Source of the DNA: Acanthosepion esculentum
Lineage: Eukaryota; Mollusca; Cephalopoda; Sepiida; Sepiidae
Assembly: GCA_964036315.1 (NCBI GenBank)
Contig: OZ038478.1
Coordinates: 147,385,164-147,449,163 of the forward strand
Length of the DNA stretch: 64,000 nt
Direction of reading: 5' to 3'
In this document: positions 56,314 to 64,000 of the stretch, in pieces
Position numbering within the stretch: position 1 is the stretch's first letter
Layout: each line of letters begins with the position of its first letter
The notes under the pieces: generated by a model
Told to the model about the DNA's origin: nothing
What the model saw: the letters and a program-made list of their open reading frames with translations, nothing else
Databases searched by the model: none
Translations under genes and position numbers: made by a program

Positions 56314-56354
56314 GTGCTCGGCTATTACTCTGATGAGTACGACACCGCGTCACA
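56314..56354 (-). repeat. Truncated 5' LTR start at the right end of the array
   Basis: TGTGACGCGGTGTCGTA at 56354 matches the LTR start TGTGACGAGGTGTCGTA with one difference, then diverges and reaches the Gag ATG. It suggests most of the 5' LTR and leader were deleted. Confidence 0.55.
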
Positions 56355-56369
56355 ATATAAAACACTTTC

Positions 56370-57425
56370 TAAGCGTTTAAATATCCCTAGATCGACAATT
56401 CTTAGAATTATCAAGAATTAACAAGATTTATTGTGTTGAGAATAAATTAAAGTCTGAAAGAAAACGGTCAATTTCTGAGAGAATGGAAAGTAAAATTGTT
56501 AGAGATGTCTCGAAGAATGCTTACATGAGGACAAAGGACATTGTCAATAATTTAAAGCCATCAGTATTAAATGTATCGACGAAGACAGACACTAGATGCT
56601 TTCATCGTGCAAGACTTCGAGCTTGTCGCCCAAGGACAACACCCTTGCTTAAGGCTAAACACATATGTAGCGGACCGTGGGGTGAAGATGTGAAGAGATA
56701 TCAGAAGGTTAAAATTTCCTGCTAGCCGGTCCAGCTATATGAGAATGTTGGACTTTAATTAAGTCCAAAGAAGACAAAGAAAACAAACAAGACATATATG
56801 GGTAAACAAATATATATTAATAACAAGGTAAACAAAGACATGAACTATTACATAGTGTTTGTATGGAGAAATTATATGTGTGTATTGTGAGTGTTCGTAC
56901 GTACGTGTATTGTTCTTAGCGTGTTCCCAGAATTTGGGAAACGCTGTATTTGTGAGAGGTTACATATTGGTCTAAGTGGAAAAAGAGAGAGATTTTACCT
57001 CGTCTCCGCGCGAAGTAGCGGCCCAAGGCCTAAGTCGAAAAGAGAGAGAGAGAGACGAAGTGTCAGCCAGTATTTATAGCCAGAGGAGAGAGACCCCTGT
57101 TGAAGGATTAAGGAATTGCGGAGGAGCTAACCCCGACACATATATATGCAGATTAGCTTATGCTAGAAGAGTCATCGAGAACATTCGAGTAAATATTAGA
57201 AATCTGTTTTATAGTCAGATGAAACAAAACTAGAATTATTTAGTCACATGAACTTCCGGTATGTATGGAGGAAAGTGACTGAAGTACCCAAACCCCAAAA
57301 TATCCATTCTACATTTAAGCACGGGGGTGGGAGTATTCTTCTCTGGGGACATGTTGATGCCTCTGGACGACGATAACTAATGATAGTACAGGGTATCATG
57401 GTTAATGAGCAGTATTTGTAGAATA
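56370..57425 (+). pseudogene. Tc1-like transposase remnant, interrupted
   Basis: The plus strand reads an N-terminal helix-turn-helix-like stretch (LNIPRSTILRIIKN), then SERMESKIVRDVSKNAYMRT, KDIVNNL and PRTTPLLKAKH. It is interrupted at about 56727 and resumes from about 57190 with NFRYVWRK, STFKHGGGSILLWGHVDASG and GIMVNEQYL. The 3' part (second Asp and Glu) is replaced by simple repeats. It begins within 20 bp of the LTR-like end of the array. Confidence 0.75.
56727..57190. mobile_element. About 460-bp insertion inside the Tc1 remnant
   Basis: Non-transposase sequence between the two Tc1 parts. It contains a stem-loop (TTGGACTT, 5-nt loop, AAGTCCAA at about 56747-56767) and GA runs. Its type is not recognised; a solo LTR or MITE is possible. 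Confidence 0.45.
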
Positions 57426-57427
57426 TC

Positions 57428-57505
57428 CAAATACACGCGTACGCACACGCACGCGCACACACATGCACACGCACACATAGACACACACACACACACTCTC
57501 TCTCT

Positions 57506-57583
<78 letters not shown>

Positions 57584-57602
57584 CACACACACACACACAC
57601 AT
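57428..57602 (+). repeat. Compound (CA)n(CT)n(TA)n(CA)n microsatellite
   Basis: Successive CA/CG-rich, CA, CT, CA, about 58 bp TA and CA runs. Confidence 0.95.
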
Positions 57603-58096
57603 ATGTTGCACAGCTCCCACGTTCTGGGATTCTCTAGGTCACAATACAATCTTCTCTCTCCCGTCTTCTCTCAGCCGGTGTTCGTTAGTCGGTTTTTTTA
57701 TTCGGAGATAAAAATACATCAAAACGAGGATTTCAACTTAAAACATTTTATTAAGCACGTGTACATTTATAAATAGACATTTGAGGACGTGTACATTTAT
57801 AAATAGCCAGTGGTGATGCTCTCCCCCTTCACTGGAGAGCAGTTTTCAGTCAGAGGAGACGTCTACATTACTCGACGTGTAAAATCCAACCCCCCGAAAA
57901 TCTTTTCTCTATCTATCACCCCCACGCTAGTTCAGCCAATCAAAATTGAATTCCTTTCTTTTGTTCTGTATATGACCTCAAATGTCAAACTGTGAAAGTC
58001 AGAGCAGTCCTCTTAAAAATAATAATTTTGTAAACTATTATTTAAATTATATACGCACACACAGGCACATATACACACACGAACGCACACACACAC

Positions 58097-58097
<1 letters not shown>
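57603..58097. other. Spacer with a 30-bp-period partial tandem duplication
   Basis: ACGTGTACATTTATAAATAG occurs at 57757-57776 and again 30 bp later (57787-57806). No gene seen otherwise. Confidence 0.6.

Positions 58098-58164
<67 letters not shown>
58098..58164 (+). repeat. (TA)n microsatellite
   Basis: About 66 bp TA preceded by CA-rich sequence. Confidence 0.95.
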
Positions 58165-58167
<3 letters not shown>

Positions 58168-58249
58168 ATTGATCTGTGAATTTGAGAGATTTAAAGAGTA
58201 AAATAAAGACATAGTGTTTCTAGATTATTCAATCAAACATGCTTGAATG

Positions 58250-59120
58250 AAGATATGTTTCTTAGATGTACAAATTTTACACTACATGATCCAGCAGCTC
58301 GCCATAATACCAACAATTTGCAAACTTATCCTTGTGAAGAGGCAGATTGAAATAGAAAAACCAACTTAAAAAAACTCTTAGCAAAAGAGCGAAGAAGATC
58401 CACAACACACTAAACCTGTCAACCACTCCGGAACAGCTTAACGAAATCCATATATAGACTCGTAGACATTACTAATAATTTTGAAATACAACACCGTCTG
58501 AACATTAAAAAAATATAATTAATATACTATACAAAGAGCCTATTCATCTTCCAAATAATTATAATAAATTCATCAACATCTCTCACTACAAACTAAGTGA
58601 CCACCAGAAGGAATTATTCAACTATGGATCCGAAATTGAAATGTTATAGCTAAACATAAAAAACTTAAAGAACAGCCAATAATAAAACCAAAACCAGAAA
58701 TTAGGAACCTGTTCAAAGCTGAAGTAATGCAGAACGACATGACAAAAGAAAAAACTCGTCGAAGCTCCTATAATTTTTTTAAAAATCGTTGCCAAGTAGC
58801 TACGTAACAATATTCATATAATTTACATAAAACCAATATCTTGTATTAAATAAATCTGATTACAATTCAAAATTACAACAAATAATTGACAACACCAAAT
58901 TTTAAAAAGTCAAACAAAAGTCCTATTTAAGAAATAAAATAGAAAATCAACAAACTAATCAAAGCCAACAACGCAGAGCAAGTCAATTTAAGACTTCCTC
59001 AAAATTACTACAAACCAGCATACATGTATGGAATTATAAAAATACATAAACCTAACTTTCCTCTCCGTCCTATCATATCCCAAATCCCTACTCCGGGTTA
59101 TCAATTATGTGAGACTACCC
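58250..59120 (+). pseudogene. Second Penelope-like element: RT N-terminal half, decayed
   Basis: Broken plus-strand frames read NISHYKLSDHQKELFNYG (the NLS...LS....LL..G start typical of Penelope-like RTs). Further on come YYKPAYMYGIIKIHKPNFPL and RPIISQIPTPGYQL (the GLPKIHKP...PLRPIVS motif). Several stops lie between. It stops at about 59120, where a GC-richer segment begins. RT catalytic motifs are not seen here. Confidence 0.7.
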
Positions 59121-59409
59121 ACCTCTGCAACTAGTTGCACAAAGATATAGACCCCACGTCGTAGAATTTCTGTGCGGTGGATCGAGCGAGAGGTAGGCTC
59201 ACAGGCAAAAGAAAAACACAACTACAAACTTGGGGAGGACGAAAAGAGGAGGGAGGGCGCGTGACCTTTTTGTGGACGACCAACTCCGGGCTGACTCTCG
59301 GCTGGCAAGAAAAAATATATCCTAACTAACAATGTCTGGCTGCTAATGGGTCGCTCTTCGATGTTACGTGCTCCGGCCTAAATCAACCTTCCTCGAACCT
59401 AAACTAAGT

Positions 59410-59646
59410 CTAACTACCCCGTGGCCCAAAGCGCTGCCGTATATATGGAGAATCCTCTTTCATCATTTCCGGACAAGGGACACCCACGAATAAACCCATA
59501 ACTTTTTCATGACCATTTCTCTCTTTGAAGAAAGTGGACATAAAAATATTTCTTAGCCTAGCTGACTCCGATTCAGGGACATTAAATTCAACCCCTTTTA
59601 AGTTTTGACCAGAGCCGGTCTTTTTCCTATCGTCGTATTTTGACAA
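59410..59646 (-). CDS. Hypothetical 78-codon frame, possible mobile-element fragment
   Basis: MSKYDDRKKTGSGQNLKG, then charged and hydrophobic segments (RLRNIFMSTFFKERNGHEK, MGLFVGVPCPEMM) to FGPRGS. It is not recognised. Its GC level and setting inside an insert suggest part of a retroelement ORF or Gag rather than a host gene. No motif, no signal peptide and no splice evidence. Confidence 0.3.
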   Translation of the reverse strand: MSKYDDRKKTGSGQNLKGVEFNVPESESARLRNIFMSTFFKERNGHEKVMGLFVGVPCPEMMKEDSPYIRQRFGPRGS

Positions 59647-59772
59647 GTACTTAACACTTATCTACCCTTTTCACCATATGTCCAAAACATGTTTTTATCT
59701 AGATTCCTAATCTACTCATTTGGTCTTGAAGTTTGATGCCCAGGTCAAATCTAACTAATCTTATCGCACATA

Positions 59773-59865
59773 TGTGTGCGCGCGCACGCACACACAGATG
59801 TGGGGGTGTATATATACACACACACAGATGTGCGGGCGCACACACACACACACGCGTGCGCATAT
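59773..59865 (+). repeat. Imperfect CA/CG-rich microsatellite with a duplicated CACACAGATGTG unit
   Basis: CACACAGATGTG occurs twice (about 59790 and 59821) within CA and GCGC runs. Confidence 0.8.
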
Positions 59866-59879
59866 ATCCAACTCATAGT

Positions 59880-60260
59880 GTCACAATTAACCAAAAAGAC
59901 ATTTTATATCGATTTAAATCTCCTTTGCGACATTGTATCGCTGACAAAAGCAACTGTTGGTTTCACGAGGACGACATTATCAAGGATTACTTTACACATG
60001 TCGGATTCAATTTCTATCGCACAACATTTAAAAGAACATTCCTGTCCACATTCACGTTTTAGAGAAATATTAATTGACAATACAAGTATACTCTACCATG
60101 AAAATAAAAACACAAACTTCAAATTCTTGAAGCGCTTTATCTAAAAAAATGAAACAACACAAAATAAAATTAATTATGAGTAGAACAACAATGTTTTAAA
60201 ATGTCTATAAAAACAATGTTTTGGGCTTCCATTATTTTAAAAATTGTTTATACCATGGAT
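59880..60260 (+). pseudogene. Second Penelope-like element: C-terminal (GIY-YIG end) remnant
   Basis: The plus strand reads SDSISIAQHLKEHSCPHSRF, FREILIDNTSILYHENKNTN and FKFLKRFI-stop. This fits the end of Penelope-like GIY-YIG regions (A..HL...H ... IL ... R...EA). It lies downstream of the RT half at 58250-59120 in the same orientation, so the two are probably one element. Confidence 0.5.
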
Positions 60261-60639
60261 GATGTTATCATGCTTGTAATTACTATTATTATGTTTCGGT
60301 TGGTGACTGGTAGGATTTGGGGTGTGTTTAAATGAGTTCTAATGGAGCTATCGTTAGGTTGGTGTACCGTGAGTTGGCTGGATAGTCATGAAGCCCTAAT
60401 AATAAAAGAGTGAAAACCAACTGTCAATAAAATTAACTATGAACACTGTCACAATGTGTTCACAGTGTTTGAAAAATAAAACCTTTCTATAACTCAAGGT
60501 ACGTACACAAAACTATGACAACATATCATAGGAAACGTATGAAATCCGACAATTGTCATTCTTTACTCCAGGTTACGAATTCAGAACAGGTATGTTAGAT
60601 CGAGAAAGATCAGCGAAGGTGTGTTTAAAAGCAGTAATT

Positions 60640-60800
60640 CGAGTTTCCTTTATCGGAAGTTCTCTGTGGCTGAACGGTCGTAGCACCCAAGGTAAATTGT
60701 GGTTCTGTATAAAATACATGTTCGATTCCTGCCGAAAAACACATATTTACTACGAAATTTCTCGAAGATGCATGCCGATGAATGCAATTAATACTGTTTA
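60640..60800 (+). mobile_element. tRNA-derived SINE-like head with RNA polymerase III boxes
   Basis: An A-box-like TGTGGCTGAACGG lies at 60666-60678 and a B-box-like TGTTCGATTCC at 60719-60729. The spacing of about 50 bp fits a tRNA-related internal promoter. Acceptor-stem pairing is poor, so this is not a functional tRNA. tRNA-derived SINEs are common in molluscs; the tail and target duplication were not identified. Confidence 0.5.
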
Positions 60801-60895
60801 ATTAAAGAACAGAACATTTGTTCTAATAAGTGTATCCATAAAAAATAACTTATAAACAGAAGAAATATATATTTATCGGATTTAATCAATTCCCT

Positions 60896-60942
60896 ATGTG
60901 TGTGTATGTATACTTATGTATATATATGTGTGTGTATGTATA

Positions 60943-61040
<98 letters not shown>
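60896..61040 (+). repeat. Compound TATG/(TA)n/(GT)n microsatellite
   Basis: Two GTGTGTATGTATACTTATAT-type units, then about 35 bp TA, then about 58 bp GT. Confidence 0.95.
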
Positions 61041-61041
<1 letters not shown>

Positions 61042-61246
61042 TTGCTGTTTCCGACTGGTAGTTAGGAGCCCTAACTCTTGCGTAGCGTCTTGAGCGGCCG
61101 CTCTGATCAACAGTTGCATAATATCGGGGTGTCTGTAGTGCCATGTCGCGCATGGATAGGTGTCCCTGCAGTCATCTTCGGTGGGCAACCCTGAGGCCAC
61201 ATTATGATTCAGGCTGTGCCAAACCCCCTCTCTGCCCGAGTCTTGG

Positions 61247-61982
61247 GTGATAACCGTCGGCTTCCTTCAACTCATGCCTTCTCTTCTTCCAACACAAATT
61301 TCCCACATGAAGTACAAAAACCAGAAATATAAACATAAACCAGCCTTCCAAAAATCACCCAAACCTTTAAATATCTCCTTCTCCAACATCCGTGGCATTA
61401 GAACCAACTTCTGCAGCGTTGAGTCTTTCCTCATTGCTAAGTGCCCGGATATACTGGCCCTGTGTGAGACCAATCTTGATTCCTCTATCCCTTCCTCTGA
61501 TACCTTCCTCTCCTCAGAAAAGACTCCCTAACCCACATGCATGACCTTGGTGTCTACGTCAAGGACCATCTCCCTTTGGCTAGAGAGTCCTCTCTTGAAT
61601 CACCGGATCATTCATACTTGTGTCTCCGGCTATCTCTTCTCAATGCTGTAAGCTATCTTTTCTTCCTCTAACGCTCTCCATCCTCTCAGGACTGTGGGAT
61701 ACTCGATGTCATTTCTGACAGCATAGATAGGGCCCTCTCTGTCCATCCGTACGCTCACATATTTGTGTTTGGCGATTTTAACACCCATCACAACCAGTGG
61801 CTAAAGAACGCTACAACCGACCTCGCAGTCATACATACTCTCAACTTTTCAGTCTCTCAGATAATCGATTTCCCCCCCCGTTTTGCTTACAACCGTGACT
61901 GTAAGGCCTCACTCCTTGACTTGTGCTTTACCTCCATCCCAGAGTCTTGTAGTGCCACGCAGCTCTGTCCTATCATGCTGTC
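61247..61982 (+). pseudogene. LINE ORF2 endonuclease domain, broken
   Basis: Frame one reads NISFSNIRGIRTNFCSVESF and PDILALCETNLDSSI (the catalytic Glu of the ET motif). It shifts near 61530 to LTHMHDLGVYVKDHLPLA and meets TAA at 61669-61671 in place of the Tyr of FLYRSPSS. It continues to HIFVFGDFNTHHNQWL (GDFN motif) and ASLLDLCFTS, and shifts again near 61960. Five to six lesions overall, so inactive. Confidence 0.8.
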
Positions 61983-63158
61983 GTGTCTGTTAGCATCTCC
62001 TTCAGCCCCACCCCCTGCAAAGAGCCTCCTACCACCAGAACCACATTTTGCTACCAACGGTCTGACTGGGACTCGTTTCGTGACTTCCTCCGCGATGTCC
62101 CCTGGGATGCTATATTTAAGCTCCCCACTCATGATTGTGCTTCTGAGTTCTCTTCCTGGATTAAAGCCGGTACCGAAGCTTTCATCCCCTCCAGGAAATT
62201 CAAGGTCAAACCGCGCTCCTCCCCCTGGTTCACAGCTGCTTGCTCAGCCGCCATTGCCCATGGGAACCACTTCTTCCACCGTTTTCGTAGTGATATGTCC
62301 GACTTAAACAGACGTCTATTTACCTCTGCCCGCGATGAGTGTAAGCGTACCCTCGACGATGCCAAGTCACTATTTTTGCTCGGATGAAGGAACGTATTGC
62401 ATCCCGCAAATTTGGCTCCAAAGACTATTGGCGCCTCTGCAAGAGCGTTCTGAATAATAACAAATCCCCCATTTCTCCCCTGTTCAATCAGTTTGAGAAC
62501 TCTGGCGACCCCTCCAACGCTTCCAATTACCGTCTTATCAGTCTCCTACCCCTCTTCGGCAAAGTCTTCGAGGCTATTTTCAACGCCGAAGTGATTAATC
62601 ACCTGATATCCAACGATCTGCTCTCAGACAAGCAGTATGGTTTCCGCTTTGCCCGATCTACTGCCGATGTGCTTACGGCTATCACTGAATTTGTCTACCA
62701 AGCTATCCATAATAACGGCGAAGCTCGTGCCGTGGCCCTTGACATCTCCAAAGCATTCGATAGAGTTTGGCATGCCGGTCTCCTTCGCAAGCTCCAGGGT
62801 TATGGTAATACAGTCATTTCTGTCAAACCGGGATTTGAAGGTTGTTCTCAGTGGATTCATCTCCAGCCCCTATCCCACTAACGCAGGTGTTCCTCAAGGC
62901 TTCATCCTTGGCCCTACTCTGTTCCTCATATTTATAAACGACCTTCCTGACACCATAGACTCCCAAGTCGGCATCTACGCTGACAACACCACTATTTACT
63001 CCTGCCTCAAACACAAATCTAGTGAGGCGGACAAAATTAACATGGCAGCTCAAATTGTAAAGGACCTCCAATCGGTTGTGGACTGGAGAGAGAAATGGAT
63101 GGTCAACTTTAACGCAAATCTAGTGAGGCGGACAAAATTAACCTGGCAGCTCAAATGA
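61983..63158 (+). pseudogene. LINE ORF2 linker and reverse transcriptase, broken
   Basis: The linker frame 61983-62387 (SDWDSFRDFLRDVPWDAIF, SSPWFTAACSAAI) overlaps the RT frame 62384-62815 by a few bases. RT reads FGSKDYWRLCKSVLNN, NYRLISLLPLFGKVFE, QYGFRFARSTADVL and ALDISKAFDRVWHAGLLRKL. A frameshift near 62810 leads to NAGVPQGFILGPTLFLIFIN and the catalytic box IYADNTTIYS (usual YADD, so the second Asp is Asn). Confidence 0.8.
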
Positions 63159-63215
63159 AAAGCACTTCCAATCGGTTGTGAACTGGGGTGAGAAATGGAT
63201 GGTTAACTTTAACGC
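63016..63215 (+). repeat. 100-bp tandem duplication within the LINE RT
   Basis: AAATCTAGTGAGGCGGACAA starts at 63016 and again at 63116. The two copies continue in parallel (CAATCGGTTGTG..ACTGG, GAGAAATGGATGGT.AACTTT) with a few differences. 100 is not divisible by 3, so it shifts the frame. Confidence 0.9.
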
Positions 63216-63897
63216 CTCTAAAACAAAACTTCTCTCTATTAACCACCACAAGGATCCATCCCTGCATCCCATTAGAATGTCTGAAGACCAACTTCTCGAG
63301 AGCTCCTCTCTGCGGCTGCTCGGTCTCACGCTGTCTGCTGATCTGAGATGGAACAAATACATCGAGCCATGTGCATCATCCATCGCAAGGAAAGTTGGTT
63401 CTCTGTGCCGAGCCAGGAAATTTTTCTATCCAGAATTGATCCTCCAAGTCTATAAATCGACCATTCGCCCTTGCATGGAGTATTGCTGCCCTATATGGTC
63501 TGGGGCCCCTGCTGGTTGCCTCAGGGTTCTTGATAAGATCCAAAGACGTATAGGCAAAGTGATTGGCCCTGATCTGTCATCTCGTCTGCAGTCGCTCTCT
63601 CACAGACGCGATGTTGCCTCGCTCTGCCTTTTTTACAAGTACTTTCACGGTAATTGCTCCGAGGAGTTGCTTTCGCTTGTCCCTTGGCCTCGTGAATTTA
63701 AACGCCCCACGAGGCTGGCATCACGCTCACACCCCTACACCGTGGAAACTGTTAGATGTAGACGTCTCTTCTACTCCAATAGCTTTATGTCTCGCACATC
63801 TCGCCTATGGAACTCCCTTCCCTATTACTGTTTCCCTGACAAATACGATCTCCAACGGTTTAAGTGTAGCGTCAATCGACATCTCCAGTTGCCTTGA
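63178..63897 (+). pseudogene. LINE ORF2 C-terminus after RT
   Basis: 239 codons open: EKWMVNFNASKTKLLSIN, SSLRLLGLTLSADLRWNKYI, YKSTIRPCMEYCCPIWSGAP, SHRRDVASLCLFYKYFHGNC, SRLWNSLPYYCFP, then the stop at 63895-63897. It is the thumb and C-terminal region of the LINE RT, out of frame with the upstream RT because of the 100-bp tandem duplication at 63016-63215. Confidence 0.85.
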
Positions 63898-64000
63898 TCT
63901 ATCCACTTCCCTTCTCCACATCCTCTCCTTTATCACTCCTATCTGCTCTTCCTCCAAACCTTCTGTAACCCCTTGCATGCTAGTGGCTTCCAGCCTTGTT

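Larger units (their letters stand above)
32783..56354 (-). mobile_element. Tandem array of chimeric Gmr1-like Ty3/Gypsy retrotransposon units
   Basis: All units point the same way (minus). Read right to left: a 5'-more-complete family B copy (56354-52508), unit 1 (52507-48677), unit 2 (48676-43808), units 3 and 4 fused (43807-36514) and unit 5 (36513-32783). Neighbours share a single 258-bp LTR-like block (52250-52507, 48419-48676, 43550-43807, 36256-36513). A full unit (unit 2) spans 4869 bp: LTR, primer-site-like sequence, leader with (TA)n, family A Gag end and protease, family A integrase end, family B integrase core, duplicated RT pieces and a polypurine tract (AAAGGGAGGGGG) right before the next LTR start (TGTGACG). 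The pol order protease-integrase-RT and the SCAN-like Gag place it with Gmr1-like elements. Units differ by few substitutions, so amplification looks recent. Confidence 0.85.
59121..59870. other. GC-richer insert splitting the second Penelope-like element
   Basis: Base composition changes sharply at both ends. It contains the minus-strand open frame 59410-59646 and a CA/CG-rich repeat at 59773-59865. Origin not recognised. Confidence 0.5.
61170..64000 (+). mobile_element. LINE (APE-type endonuclease plus RT), frameshifted, running off the right edge
   Basis: The ORF2 content is collinear from endonuclease (about 61360) to the RT C-terminus (63897), followed by a pyrimidine-rich 3' untranslated tail with CTGTAACCCC near the right edge. 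At least five frame disruptions and one stop. ORF1 is not seen upstream; a (GT)n tract at 60896-61040 lies beside its 5' end. The same LINE group left truncated copies at 15777, 23930 (minus), 30300 and 31059. Clade assignment (Jockey-like superfamily) is tentative. Confidence 0.85.

Noticed and set aside
32783..56354. Interpretation of the array as a CRISPR-like or host multigene cluster
   Set aside because: All repeats are retrotransposon Gag, protease, integrase and RT pieces with LTRs and polypurine tracts.
60435..60465. AACACTGT...ACAGTGTT short inverted repeat
   Set aside because: Eight-base arms in AT-rich sequence; likely chance.
60666..60729. A functional tRNA gene
   Set aside because: A and B boxes are present but acceptor and anticodon stems do not pair convincingly.

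Overview
The window looks like repeat-dominated nuclear DNA of an invertebrate animal. Evidence for this is spliceosomal splice signals, an intron of about 11.35 kb, AT-rich spacers, very long (TA)n and (GT)n tracts, and many decayed retroelements (LINEs, Penelope-like elements, Ty3/Gypsy, Tc1, hAT). A lophotrochozoan, plausibly a cephalopod mollusc, fits this repeat texture, but that is inference. Nothing bacterial was seen: no operons, rRNA or CRISPR.

Layout. Positions 1-3044 (minus) hold a broken LINE: ORF1 with a CCHC knuckle, then scrambled pieces of ORF2. Positions 3450-5277 hold a Penelope-like element (RT plus GIY-YIG) with an inverted partial copy upstream and a hammerhead-ribozyme-like core downstream. 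Positions 5278-6830 are a dense microsatellite block. Positions 9222-22489 (minus) hold the only convincing host gene. It has a signal-peptide exon (22211-22489) and a large cysteine-rich terminal exon (9222-10856), separated by an intron carrying a hAT remnant, LINE tails and a 969-bp Tc1 element with a perfect internal hairpin. Positions 23930-27000 hold a LINE scrap and an old Gypsy pol in the usual RT-RNase H-integrase order. Two more LINE 3' ends follow at 30.3-31.5 kb.

Positions 32783-56354 (minus) are the most striking part: about 23.6 kb of tandemly repeated Ty3/Gypsy-type units. The pol order is protease-integrase-reverse transcriptase, and the Gag of the rightmost copy resembles the SCAN-related Gag of Gmr1-like elements. 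Units are separated by single 258-bp LTR-like blocks. They are chimeras of two related families (here A and B) joined at the same breakpoint four times, and they carry an in-frame 1023-bp duplication of the RT N-terminus. One unit has lost this duplication by crossover, and two units are fused by a deletion.

Positions 56370-61040 hold an interrupted Tc1, a second Penelope-like element split by a GC-richer insert, a tRNA-derived SINE-like head and microsatellites. Positions 61170-64000 (plus) hold a frameshifted LINE that runs off the right edge. Most coding-looking sequence is therefore mobile-element debris. The host gene is intact in what can be seen, but its function is unknown.
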